From contig JASAND010030883.1 in the NCBI GenBank assembly GCA_030248195.1, positions 1 through 64,000 of the forward strand: a stretch of DNA of 64,000 nt, in the 5' to 3' direction. The notes beneath the pieces were generated by a model. That model did not search any database. It saw only the letters and a program-made list of their open reading frames with translations, and was not told the DNA's origin. Positions 1 through 12,700 of this stretch are shown one piece after another. This stretch comes from Trissonchulus latispiculum. Its lineage: Eukaryota > Nematoda > Enoplea > Enoplida > Ironidae. The translations under genes were made by a program, and so were the position numbers. The number at the start of each line of letters is the position of its first letter. The stretch's first letter is position 1.

Positions 1-455
1 GCGCAAAAGTTAGAACATATGTACGAGACGAGCTTCGGTAGGCTAAAGACTGGACCATCATAAGTTAAATTATATTTAAAACGCTTTGCTAAACTGAAGT
101 TTGCAAAAAACCATGAAGGTATTTATGTAATCTAGATCCTTTGCTAGCTCGGTGCTTGCAATTCAATATATATCAAATTGAAAGAAAAATAAAAATTTTA
201 AATTTGAAGAAGAAAAATTTTCTTGAACTGCAGTTTTGAATAAGCGGATAGCTGAATATCCCGATATCAGAATGTCCACCATTCAGGTAAAATAGGCGGA
301 TATCCGGATATGAGAGAATGGAGTGTCCATCACTTAGAGTTGTTTCAGAAGCGATTTTCACAATTTCAGTGCTTTAATAGACAATCCAAAATAATTTCGG
401 CTTCAGTTGGCAGAAGAAAATTTTATCAGCTCCAGTTTAGCATTTTAAGTTTCAA
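1..455. other. No gene recognised
   Basis: AT-rich non-coding sequence upstream of the first foldback element. It contains scattered TTTCAG-like words but no convincing exon on either strand. It presumably belongs to a downstream intron of the collagen gene. Confidence 0.5.
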
Positions 456-1171
456 CAAGAGTACATAATAGAATAAGAGTATGAGACTCTTATGCTACTA
501 TGTACTAAACATGCTGGACATGCTCGGGTCGCTAACTCGGGACCACCCCCCCCCCCCGAAAGTCTCGGGGGGTCCCACCCTACACTAATTACATGCTTTC
601 ATATAAGTGTGTGTCTGCTCGCTGATTCGCTAGGCATTTTATTAGTAATTTTTAATTAATTAATTATAATTTTAATTAGGTTAATGCAATTAAAAAACTA
701 ATTCGACAACTTTGTAGCATTTTTTCTGCTCTTTCCAATGATATAAAAATTGTTGCACAAAACAAAAATTCGTAGGAATGTAGTCTGCAACAATTTTTAC
801 ATCGTTGGAAAGAGCAGAAAAGATGCTACAAAGCTGTCGAATTAGTTTTTTAATTACATTAACCTAACATGAATTGTTATGTTTCTTTGTGAAGTAAAAA
901 TTGAAGTTATTTTGTAATAAAATGAAAAAATAATTAAGGTTATAATTAATTAATTAAAAATTACTAATAAAATGCCTATCGTAAGCCTAAGCTAATTAGC
1001 GAATCAGCGAGCAGACACACACTTATATGAAAGCATGTAATTAGTGTAGCGTGGGACCCCCCCGAGACTTTCGGGGGGGGGGGGTCCTGAGTTAGCGACC
1101 CGAGCATGTTAAACATGTTTAGTACATAGTAGCGTAGGAGTTCCATACTCTTATTCTATTATGTACTCTTG
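456..1171. mobile_element. Foldback MITE with long inverted arms
   Basis: The two halves are inverted copies of each other. Both ends read CAAGAGTACATA inward, and both arms share a G/C run, ATTACATGCTTTCATATAAG and a subterminal TTAATTAATTA tract. The arms close on a hairpin around 715-840. The right arm carries extra sequence of roughly 80 bases near 865-945. The direct repeat GTTTCAA lies at 449-455 and 1172-1178, immediately outside the ends, which fits a 7-8 bp target duplication of hAT type. There is no coding capacity. Confidence 0.75.
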
Positions 1172-2300
1172 GTTTCAATAATTTGGGTTTCAGTTGTAGC
1201 CTCAGTCGGAGTTTCCGTTTGAGTTCATTGACAAAGGACTGTTTCTAGCCTCCAGGTTTAATATATATAAAGCATAATTTAATCTTCAAATATCCACATT
1301 TTGAAAAAAGACTAAAACTACTGAAAACGAAAACCTGCACAACCTGTTAATAGTTTCAGTTTCAGTGACTGAAACTTCACTACCATCTGTACTAATTGTA
1401 CTAGTTGTTCTGAACTAATTGCTCTGAAAAAGGAATGCAGAAATAATAAAAATGTTAAATTTTGAAAAATAAAATAAAATAAAATAAAATAAAACTCGTC
1501 CACACCGCGACATTTTATGTTGCGATGCTACTCACTCATAGAGGCTGACTTTGACAAGTTGACTACTACACTTCTTATGGTAACAAGAACATTCATTCTT
1601 GTTCTTGTTCTTATGGTTATAACAATTCATCATAACCATTAAAGCCGTGATGTTTGATTTGTTTGTTCAATGATATAATTTAGACCTTTGTAAAACCAAA
1701 TTTTAAACTTTGGGAGCTTTCGTTTTTTAATGTTAGAAATAGCATTATCTTAAATATTATACGGCTATAGGATATTCTCAAACTTGACACAAACTTGGGT
1801 CAGTAGTACCCATACCTGAACGGGAGGTCAAATTTCACTGACCCTTGTGGAAGCAAATTTGGGTATATACCCCTTGTGAGAGCGATTTTTCTTAGGAGTA
1901 CTTTTGACAGCGATTTTTAAGCGATTTATGCCATTTTTTAACAAAAAACAGCCACAACGCGTTTTTCGGCCATTTTGTAGCAAAAAATAATGATTTTAAG
2001 TGAAAACTTCCGGCGAAGCCGGAAATTTTTTGTAAAATTTTAGTCGTAAAACCTATTTTTTGGGCAATTTTCTTACCCCTTGTAGGAGCAATTTCGCGAC
2101 TCCTTGTGGACGACTTCGGCGAGCCGAGGGGGGATGTCCATCTGTGGTAGTACCAGTTTATGAGCTAACACGTTAAATTTCAATTTCTGTGACTTAATAG
2201 TTTGTAAAGAACTATGTACATAGCGAATGTGTGCAACGTGTTTATATTTGCACAAAAATACATAACAATACTGAAGAATGTTGGGCAAAAGTCTCATCGA
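1172..2300. other. Intergenic/intronic, dispersed repeat
   Basis: No exon seen. The stretch near 1820-1865 (GTCAAATTTCACTGACCC followed by TTGTGGAAGCAAATT) recurs in the opposite orientation near 58805-58848, so it is a dispersed repeat. A perfect GC hairpin (TTCCGGC GAA GCCGGAA) lies near 2009-2025 and is followed by a T run. Confidence 0.5.
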
Positions 2301-2588
2301 CTAATTAATCAAGGTCGCATTGATTGCTAGCTTTCCATCCGATTTCTTTATTAGATAGTAGACGCAACACGTATCCGGCAAATCATAGTCGTCAGGAACG
2401 TTGACATAGCCCCACCAGATTATGGGACCTCCCAAGCAGAGAAGATTGCAACTTTTTATCATTCGATGTGTAGGTGATATATCCCATATTTGAACTGGTT
2501 TGTTCTTCGGGTAGCTTTCCACAACCAAATAAATGCTGGAAAACATGAGGATCAGCAAAGTTGTAAACGCGACTGAGGAGTGGACCAT
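2301..2588 (-). CDS. Small secreted cysteine-containing peptide, 95 aa
   Basis: Single-exon open frame. The chosen ATG (complement of 2586-2588) is followed by a clear signal peptide: a short N-region, then a hydrophobic stretch at residues 7-22 and a likely cleavage after V-E-S at about residue 25. The mature part has four cysteines, C47, C51, C74 and C75 (C-x3-C-x22-CC), enough for two disulfides, plus an NAT sequon at 90-92. The frame stays open for 15 codons upstream, but only the inner ATG places a signal peptide at the N-terminus, and a TATA-like box sits about 55 bases before it. The family is not recognised. The C-x3-C...CC layout loosely recalls the two six-cysteine peptides elsewhere in the window, but there is no alignable similarity. 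It lies on the collagen strand, beyond the last collagen exon seen, so it is probably nested in a collagen intron. An antimicrobial, toxin-like or hormone role is only a guess. Confidence 0.55.
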   Translation of the reverse strand: MVHSSVAFTTLLILMFSSIYLVVESYPKNKPVQIWDISPTHRMIKSCNLLCLGGPIIWWGYVNVPDDYDLPDTCCVYYLIKKSDGKLAINATLIN

Positions 2589-2642
2589 TTTAGTATGCTC
2601 AAAACTGCAGAACAGTGCGCTATACGTCGCCAATGACCTTGC

Positions 2643-2650
2643 TTAAATAC
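2643..2650 (-). promoter_or_regulatory. TATA-like box of the 2301-2588 gene
   Basis: The minus strand reads TATTTAAG about 55 bases upstream of the chosen ATG. A start site some 30 bases downstream would leave a short leader without introns. The link is inferred from spacing only. Confidence 0.4.
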
Positions 2651-3743
2651 AAGTTTTAATTCTCGGTAATAAGATTATATCTGCCGAACCGACTATCTAT
2701 AATCGGGTTACATACGAGTAGGAGTACTGCTAAGATTATCTGTAGGTTTTAGTAGTTGTTATAAGTAGGTTTAGTGCTAAAACGCGAGGCGAAGCAATTT
2801 AGTTTGTCATATTATATTTATAGTTTCCCGAATCATGTAGTGTGATTAAATCCTCGAGTGTATTTGGCACAATACTAATTCCTCGCCCAATGAGTTAATC
2901 TTAACTTGCTTCGTCAATATCCGTACTAAGCTAAAGCTTCAGTTTCCGATGGCATCTCATCCCTATTAAGTTTTTACTCTCAACGAGAAACACCCAATAA
3001 AACCAATGAAGCACGTCTTTCGAAGCTTAAGAAGATTGGATAATCCTTGCTGGATCTATACAGTCTGATCTAGGATCTTCTGGTACTATGGCACCTTGAG
3101 CTTTATGGGCTTTGAGCAGTAAGCTTAGCATGTATTGTTCTTGTTATTGTAATAACTGCTGTTCGTATTAGCCCGGCACACTGTAATAGGGAACTAGACT
3201 ATATGCCTTTAGTCAATACTTTCGACAAGAAACGTTCGTACAGTTGAAAAACTCGGTATATTTCCTAGTTTATTTTAATTGGCATTGGTAGATTCAGTAC
3301 CCATCCATTGCTTAGTTTGCTTGTTTGATGGTCGTTGCGCCCATTGAGGCAATATCACTAACAATTCGTAACATAATTTAGCGTTTCCATCATGCATTGA
3401 AGCCTTTTGAATAATATTGTTAGTAAAATTTTGGAAATTTTCTTTTGGAGGGGCCGGGCCGGGCCGAAAGATTTCTCCAGCGGGCCGGGGGCGGTGTGAG
3501 ATGGGGTCAATTTGTGGGGGGGCAGCCGATAGCTCGCATAGCATATCTAGTTTTTCACTACACAGAGTGTGACGTTTGTCATAATATACTCTAAACTAAA
3601 ACCTGCATTTGACACTTTCTATTTAAGGTAAGAGTCTGCTGGCTAGCCTTATTTCCAGTACTGAAGTGAAGACCTTACCACGGCTTCAATAAGGGGGATT
3701 TAGTTTTATTTGGAGTTGATCAATCAATGCGACAAATGCTTAC
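2651..3743. other. No gene; contains truncated hAT-like fragment
   Basis: No collagen exon was found here. About 3370-3500 is an inverted, truncated copy of the element at 11916-12679. It shares the GGGCCGGGCCG tract and the adjacent ATTTCCAAAATTTTACTAA, GGCTTCAAT and GGAAACGCTAAATTATG words. Confidence 0.5.
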
Positions 3744-6700
3744 CAGCATTCCAGGAAGTCCTGGAAGTCCCGGCATTCCATCGTATCCTCGCTCACCCGG
3801 TTGACCAGGCGATCCAGGAATACCCGAGTCTCCGCGTTCTCCTTTTCTACCTGATGGTCCCGGAATAGCATCTCCCCTACCTGGCTCCCCACGCTCTCCC
3901 TTTACACCTTCGTAACCGGGAAGTCCAGGCAATCCGGGCAAACCCTACAAACAACGATACAGGAAACTGTATTTAGCGCGGTAGTTTTGGAACAGAATAT
4001 CACAGTTATAATAGAATATAAAGCAGCAAAATGATTCATAGTCAATTAATGATTAATTTAATAGTCACAATCGATAGTTTCCTATATTTATTGAAAATGT
4101 TTTTACTGTAATTTGTTTTTTATAAAAGCTAGAGTCAGGAAAGTAACCCCTTATGGTGGAGTGCACCAATCAAGTTTAAGCTTAGGATGCGGAATATCAA
4201 AAGACCAACTACAAGCTTAGCATTCAAATGTACATAGTCTTCTGCTATTCTAGAGCTATGCTTAATGGTGCAGCCGATGATTAGATACTCTTTCTATGGA
4301 AGTCACATAACTTAAGCTTAGTTACGCTTCAATGTGGAACTTCTCGACAAATGTTAAAGGTGGAACGTTGAACATTACTATGAACAACTGACTTTCAAGC
4401 CCTTTGGCCCTGGATATCCTGGATTTCCATTGGTTCCTTTCAGACCAGGAAATCCTTGAGATCCATCAGGACCACGAGATCCAGGAAAACCTAAAAATTA
4501 CAGCAGATCAAGACATTATCAACTGTAGGTCCTGAAATTATTAACTTATCTCGAAATTTTACCGGCTATAGTACAAGACAGTTTCAAGACAATCTTAACT
4601 CCTAACGTTCAGTTTTATCCATCAATTTACATAAGTTCCTGGAAAACGCACCTGGCCTTCCAGATTGACCGGCTTCTCCTTTCGTTCCGGGGAATCCAGG
4701 AGGACAGTAGCCACAGTCATCTCCACGACCTCCTTTCTCTCCAGAATTGCCGGGTAAACCATCCATACCCACAATACCAGGAATACCTGGCTGACCAGGC
4801 AAACCTGGCTGTCCAGTAGGTCCAGTCAAATCAACACCTTCTCCAGGGAAGCCTTTCGGACCTGAAGACATTGTTAGATACTATATATTTCTGCTAAATA
4901 GTTCGCACTAATGAGAGGCGCTCAGCGCACCCTCACGATTAGGAGGCATAAATGTGTAATTCTACATAACAATAGAACACGTAGAAAAGTTATTCGGCTA
5001 GGGCCTCACGGTTTACACTTTTCATATTCAAGTTTTTATTTTTAATGGATTAAAGTTAAACCTTGATTTCCAGGATCTCCTCTCAATCCGGGTAGTCCAG
5101 GAAGTCCATCTCTTCCTGGGGCTCCATCAAAACCCCTTGGCCCATACACAGTTTCTCCAGGCGCACCATCACCACCTTTCATGCCCTGCGGTCCTGGCAG
5201 ACCAGGCAAACCGGGATCACCTCGTCTCCCAGGAATTCCTGAAACGTTATTGAATAACAATATTGTTGTTGTTGTTAATAATATTGTTCAATATTGAATT
5301 CTAAAAACCTTTGAGATTAGAAACCAGATTCTATAAAAATCTTTGGTTTCGAAATTAGAAAGCATTCGGATTTAAATTTAACCAAAGTCAAGTTTGATCG
5401 CGTTTTTGATGGTCTTTGTGTATTTTAGTTTCAGTTATTTTGATATCTTCAACTAGATCGCCAAAAGCTATGGGTTCAATCCCGACCTCAGGTCGGAGGT
5501 GACACATCTTAGTTTCGTTCGTTTTTAATAAGTCTACATAGATTCAGTATGCCAAGATGTAACTTGCTGCGGCAGTTGGAAGATCTTTAAAGAAGAAATA
5601 AGCTGTACGGCCGTCCCAGCCACAGACCTACACATTAGGCAAAAATTTTTTCACCTCAAAAAATTTATTTCACAATTTGAATTTACTTAGTCATACCGTC
5701 TTCTCCAGGTTCGCCTTTCTGAGAACCTCCAGGTCTGCCTGGAATTCCTTCATCTCCAGGCAATCCTGGTAAACCATCTGGGCCTCGCAGACCAACTGAA
5801 CCAGGATCACCAGGTCTCCCTAAAACAAACATGAAATATTAATTTAAATTTTACGTTTTTGTCAGGTATCTTGCTTGCTTGTTTGTCAACTTGGAGGTTT
5901 TTGTTTTATTCTCAATAGCATAGAAATCTTCAAACCATGAAAGACTTATTACCTGAAAATCCTTTAGGACCAGGATCACCAGGATAACCCTGAGGGCCGG
6001 GAAAACCGGGAAGACCACGTCCTTGGCCAAAAGGACCTTGCTCACCCTAAAATTGAAATACGTTTTATCTTATTTTTATTTTATCTTATTGTGTGGCTTC
6101 TTATGACGAGGTGAGTGATTATACTTTGCCATAAGAAACTGCTTCAATTCAAAATGTTTTAAGCTTACATTCATGCTTAAAGCTTAATACAAAAAGAGCC
6201 AACCTGTGGTCCTTGCGGTCCAGGGCGTCCAGAATATCCAAAGTCACCTTGATCTCCCTAAATAAGCTACGCATCTGCAGTTGGAATATGAGAGATAGGA
6301 AGAAGGGAAATTAACAATATGTATACTGTCCTCATTGATTCTAATCAGAGTGGATAAATGATCAAAATTTCGGAAAAAGTTTGGAATCAACAAAAACTAT
6401 CAAAATTTCACGGAAACGCTATTGCTATATGTAAATGTGGAACTATAGAGTGACATGAAATTTCACGTTCAATAAATGTCAACCTTATTTCCAGGTTGAC
6501 CAGCCAGTCCGTCTAATCCTTCAGCGCCTCTCATTCCCTTGGGTCCAGGAGGTCCTGGATGTCCGGCCCGTCCTCTCTTCCCTCGTGGTCCTTCATTCCC
6601 TGGATCACCTTTCACTCCTTTAGGACCCGAAAATCCAGGTGGTCCCTGAAATTATTACCACAATGATCACTTATAGGGGCAACTAACTGTGTTGGTGTGT

Positions 6701-9700
6701 TCGCTTTCTTTCTTACATACATTTTAGTAATAGCTTATAACTGACCGATTAGGTATCTTTTTACAAGCTGATGGGCTCGTTTAGCCCTGATTAGTCTTAT
6801 TTATTCTTTGACGCGGTGATACTGACATAATACAAAACCAGTGTATGCAGCTTCTGGCTTTTTCCTACAGGGGGGGGGGGGTGGAGCCCCCCAAGAAATT
6901 CGTTCCCCCCCAGACTTGGGTCGCCCCCCCCAGAATCGCCCACCCCCAGGATTCGGGCCTTCCCCCCCAGAACTCTAAAATGCCCGGAAAATTAGGGTTT
7001 TGAGGGTAAATTTTGAAAAATTTTTCCGGCGTCGCCGGATTTTTACCCAATTTTAATCATTTTTTAGCTATTTTAAGCTTAAATTTAAGTTAAAAATAGT
7101 TAATTTTTTAGCTCAGCAGCAAAAAATAGCTATTTTTAGGCATTTTTTGAAAAATTTTTCTTCCCCCCCCAGAAATCCGAGCCCCCCCCGACCTGGGGGG
7201 GGACCCCCCCAGACTTCCCCCACCCCAGAAATTTTTGCCTAGGAAAAAGCCAGAGCTTGGTGATAACTCTTCAGAAAATATACGTAAAAGATAAATATTA
7301 ATAGCGATTTTGACATTGACATAATAAATTATGCTCATTCAGCTAGTTCAACAGTAAAGACAAAAGATACTATTTCATTCAGACGTAGTGCAAGCTTATT
7401 GAAAGTAAGGAACTCATCAGAATCGTCATTAAAATGTTGCTTACATTCCGTCCGTATGCGCCAGGTAATCCTGGTCGACCACTGCTTCCTTTTTCGCCCT
7501 AATACAAAGAGATATATATATACAACTTACATAATGGGAACACGATTAGTTTATACATCAAACATAAAACATCAAACATATATTAAATATACCATCATTA
7601 AGACGATGTTGGGCTCTTCTGACAACAGTGTTTTTATCAGAAACAACGCGATTTTGCAAGGAAAAGTTTATGACTCGACCCTTCTCTGGTGAGGAAATAG
7701 GAAGTGGGGGAGCAACCAGACAATCAACCGCGTTGCAATAGATTCTCCTAAATACCCTCCTAGGAGGATTAGCAATAGTCTAGGAGGGAGTTAGGAGACC
7801 TCCTAAACCCGTTTCAAAAGATTTCTCCTAAGTTTAGCTAGCGCTGTCCTCAACTTAGCAGAAAAGTTAGGAGTGGTGGATAGCACTCCTATGTAGCTTA
7901 GGAGGATCTATAGTACCCCATTTCTCCTAAGTTACCTAAGCTGAACTTTGGAGCGCTGCTAAGCTAAGGAGGATCTTTTGCATCGCGGCCCTGGTTATCT
8001 ATGCTCCTCCACTTGCAGATGAACAGGCTAAATTTTTAACACTTTCTACGTACCCGCCTCTATATAAATCAAAACCAAAATGCAAAGTATCACTTCTTTG
8101 CTAATTTGACACACACCGTAGTAGTGAAATTTACCTTGTCTCCGGAAAAGCCGGGAGGTCCTGGCAGGAAGCTTTCTTCGGTAACTTTGATTTCGAAAAC
8201 TTGCCCTGGTGGTCCAGGAGGTCCAAACAATCCTCGTGCACCCTTAAATGGCAAGGTAAAAGTCTAATTGATTCAATCAAATAAATCCATCATTAACTTG
8301 CATTGTATCTAATTTGAGCTGAGTGTAGTCTTTCAAAGCTTACTTCATAACTACATATATGCAGACGTTTTTACTGCTAAAAACTTTAGAGAAAGAAGCT
8401 TGTGAAAAATTCCATTTTTACCTTTTCTCCTTTAGATCCTGGAGTTCTCAGTCCCATTGCTCCTTTTGGACCAGGTGGACCAGGATAACCTGCCGGGCCC
8501 TTGAAATAAAATTGACATTGTTCATTGAAGGAAGCATACATATACACAAACAATCATTAAGTTATAGATAGTGAAACCAATTAACAGGTTTTTAGGATTA
8601 AGGTTTAGTATTTTCGTCTGTATGGACAATTGTTGAAAGATGTAGGAGAAAATCTATTTCTTGCTGTCCACGATGTTGTAATTCGGTGCAAACCTCTTAA
8701 TTTTACTTATTCATATTCAACTGCAAAACAATTTTTTGCAGTGGCTAAAACTCAAACAAGTATCCGTTACCATAGGACCAGGTGATCCAGATTCTCCTTT
8801 TCGTCCGCTTCTTCCAGGCGGTCCTGCTTGACCCTACATTCATAGCAATTAATTAACAAATTAAAGAAAGAATATGGAAACAGTATGGCAGTAAGAGATG
8901 ATTTCCAATTAATAGGTACCTTACGTAACTTGTGCAATTTACATTGCATTTTGCACTCTGAAAGCTGCTAAATTGTTACGACAAGAATTTAAATGCAAAT
9001 AACGGAGCCAGGCATTGTAAAACAATGCAGTTTAGAGAAAGAGCTTACAGGCCGTCCCGGACTTCCTGAATCCCCTGGGAAACCTTTGAATCCAATTGAG
9101 TTCATGCCTCCATCGCCTGGGTCACCCTATAATACAAAATACAGTTAAACCATTTGCTTGTACATACTCAATAGTTTGCTATAATAAAATTTTTTGATCT
9201 GTGCAATTGAGTAGTTCATGATATAAAACACAGGAGCTCTCCAAAGACGACAAACCTAAGCTTACTCGAGGTCCAGGTTGCCCAGGATGTCCATGAGGCC
9301 CTGGTGGTCCGGGATAGCCGGGGTCGCCAAGAGGTCCCGGTCGTCCCTGAAATATGAATATGACTGGTTGCTGAAGATAAGCGACACAAAAGCTTTATCT
9401 ATTTAATTACTGTTGTGTGGAAAGATCAAGTTAATTAGCTGAAACTAAACCTATTAATAAGGATAAAACTCACATCTGTTCCGTTGCAACCGTCTGCTCC
9501 TTTCACACCTGGCCTGCCAGGTTCACCAGGGATGCCCTGTAATAAAATGCTTTGACTGTAGAAAACTGATATGACGTATGTGACGTATAGGTGAATATAA
9601 CATAAAGAACAAATATATAAATTGGTCATATAAAAAACCAACTGTCAAATTATCGTTAGGAATTCAATGGTAAGAGCATATTGAAGGTACATAATAAAAA

Positions 9701-12700
9701 AGCAAGTAGGCGGAAAACTTACCGGAATGCCATGAGTTCCTTGAAATCCGGGTTCACCTTCCGCTCCCTAAATACAATGAAAATTGTGTGACGCTATACT
9801 AGATCGCTTACGCAAGACTTCCACGCAACCACAAGATCAATACTCTTCAAAATAGTACAAGATATATTACATGAAGAAAAAAATTTGATCATACTCGGTA
9901 TCCTTTGGGACCAACGTCGCCAACTTCACCAAGATCTCCCTTCACTCCCGGTCGTCCCTGAGGGCCTTCATATCCATGTTCGCCAGGATCACCAACGTCG
10001 CCAGCCAAACCAGGAAATCCAGCATCACCCTTAAACAGCAAAAAATCGTGCAATAAAACGGACAAAATTGACACAACAAGCCAAAGTAGAATGAAAAAAT
10101 AATGCCAAAAAAATTATCTGCTTTCTTAAAATTATGTTTTGTCTATGAGAAAACGAAAGTTTACTGCCGCTAATTAATGCCCAAAACTCTGTTTCGTGTC
10201 ATTATAATTTGTAAAATATTTTGGTATGGTATCCAAAATCAATCATCGTTACTATTGCAAAAAAAGAGAGAAATGTCTAGTACTAGTGCTGTCCTCTCAT
10301 TTACTGCTTACTTCATTTAATAACTTTAATAGAATTAATAAATAAATAATAAATAATAAACTGATAGTAAAGCAGTTAAATAATAAGTAACCCTCTGATT
10401 CAAGCTCTTCTGAAAATGTAACTGAAATAATTAATTAATAAAATAACTAAAATAATAAATTAATAATTAATTAAATAGCAGTTAGCTTTTTAGGAATATG
10501 AACTTTCGAGTCTATTTTGAAACGCAAACGAATGTATACAACTTAAACTTACTCTTTCACCTTTTTCACCGGGACAAATGCAGGATGGCTCACAGCCTTT
10601 GCAGGGCCAAGACTAAAATAAAATTTAAAACTTATGTAAAAAACAGCAAATTCAATGTGAACTATATTGCAGTATTGAACAAGAAGCTAGGAAATTAATA
10701 AGAATATTTAAGAACAGTATCCGTGTTAACAATGGTTAGCCAAAGTTAGCCAAACTTAACAAAGGCTAGCCTGAGCCTCCCTACCGAATAATAGTTTTAT
10801 CACACAATTTAGAAGCCAAATAGCGGAGTGAAAGATGGAAGTAGTAAACCGGAGAAATTTCACCAAATTTGAAGTGTCGTTGTTTAGCAATAGCGTGTTT
10901 TTGGGGCTATCATTAACAAGATCACCCCTAAAAGCGGTAATATTCCGTCGTTGAGCACTTTAGTTATCTTGATTTTAAATTTCCAGATACAAATTATTAA
11001 CACATTACTCACTTTACTTACTGCGTTGATTGCAACTTTGACTTGAAGATAAAAGTGAAATGAAAGTTATTATTTATATAACTAGAAACTGAGAAGCAAA
11101 ATTCCAAGCACAGAAGCATCGTTCCATTGAACTTCCTTTGAAACTTGATGTGTCAGAATGCAAGTGTCGGGCCTCCTGCCCAAGCAGACGTTACACCCGT
11201 GACATTAAGTGTAGAACATACAACTGTAGAAAGCTGGCTTCTTTTCCAACGACTTTCAGAAATATCTGAATCATTATTTTGTTTCCACATCCAACGCGGT
11301 ACGCGATAAAAACAGCCATTATAAAATTAAAACACTGAAATTAAACTGTGAATTGATCTCTGGCTATTGCGGTGCCAGTTTTACGTCTTAACCACTACAC
11401 TAACCCTTCTGTATTATTCAGGCATATTAATTGAATCTCGATTCGCGGATTGCCAAAAAAGAATAGGCAGATTGAGATTAGCTTTGGGATAAGTTTTATT
11501 TTTTGGGCATCGAATGTCGAGGAGGAGTTGCCAACAGACCGTTGATAATCCTAATTTAATTTAGTGCAATTTCAAGTTGATAATTGTACTGTATAAGTTT
11601 TGTGTGAGTGAACCTTCACTAATCGATAACAGCTGCGGAGGATTCGAGAAACAAATATCGCCAGGGCGTATTTTTAAATTTCAAAGCATTTATTTACTAA
11701 AACTCATTGAAACTACTGCAATAGGGTTAGTTTGGATTCTTCTAAAAGCCAAAGAGCTATCTTCATCACATTTTGTTGCTTCTAAAAAATAAATATACTA
11801 GGCCGTGTGTTAAACATAAGACAAACATCAGAGTCTAACAAGTCGGCCCCTAAAAGGAGCAGCATCCCGACGTTCACTGTGGCAAATTGTGTATTGCTGC
11901 CAGCTTTGTATTGGCTATTAGAGATGAGCACGGGCCGGATTTTTTTGGTCCGGCACCATAGTTTCCTTCGGGGGGGGGGTATCCCCCCAAAATTTTTGAC
12001 CAAATTTACCCCCCCCCCCAGATTTTTTGACTTACCCTCCCCCAACTTTTGGCTACCCCCCCCCCCGAACCCCCCCAACGATTTTTGGACCCAAAAAGTT
12101 AGCTAAATTTGTTCGAAAAATGGTCATTTTTTGAAAAATTTTTCTAAAATTTTGACCTAAAATCGCTTTTAAACGGTGCAAAAACACCTAAAACGTTAAG
12201 AACAAGCCTTATATTGATGAAAAAAGGGCTAAATTACAGAAAATTTTGCATTTTTTGGCCATTTTTCGAAATTTCTGAGGTCCGAATTCTGGGGGGGTTT
12301 GGGGGGGGGTACCCACATCACATTTCGGAGGTCGGCCAAGATTTACCCCCCCCCCGAGACCCAAAGTTCCAGGGAAACTATGCCCGGCACGGCCCGCTCC
12401 AAAACCATGCTCGGCCCGGCCCGGCCCGCCAAAACAGAATTTCCAAAATTTTACTAAGAAATGATTTCAAAGGCTTCAATTGCATGACGGAAACGCTAAA
12501 TTATGCTACCAATTGTTACATTTAGGTGTTAATTAACCAGAAAGCGTAAATGCTTAGCTAATTTTACAACATTTTCAGTGGTCGATCCGGCCCGCAGTTA
12601 AAACATTTCTCGACCCGGCCCGACCTGCTAACCAATGGATGTCGGTCCGGGCCGGGCCGACGGACCGAAATGCTCATCTTTATTGGCATGAAGCTGGTTG

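Noticed and set aside
11000..11040. Possible extra collagen exon in intron 1
   Set aside because: A GTAAGT donor and an AG exist, but the 20-base exon would break the phase-0 reading.
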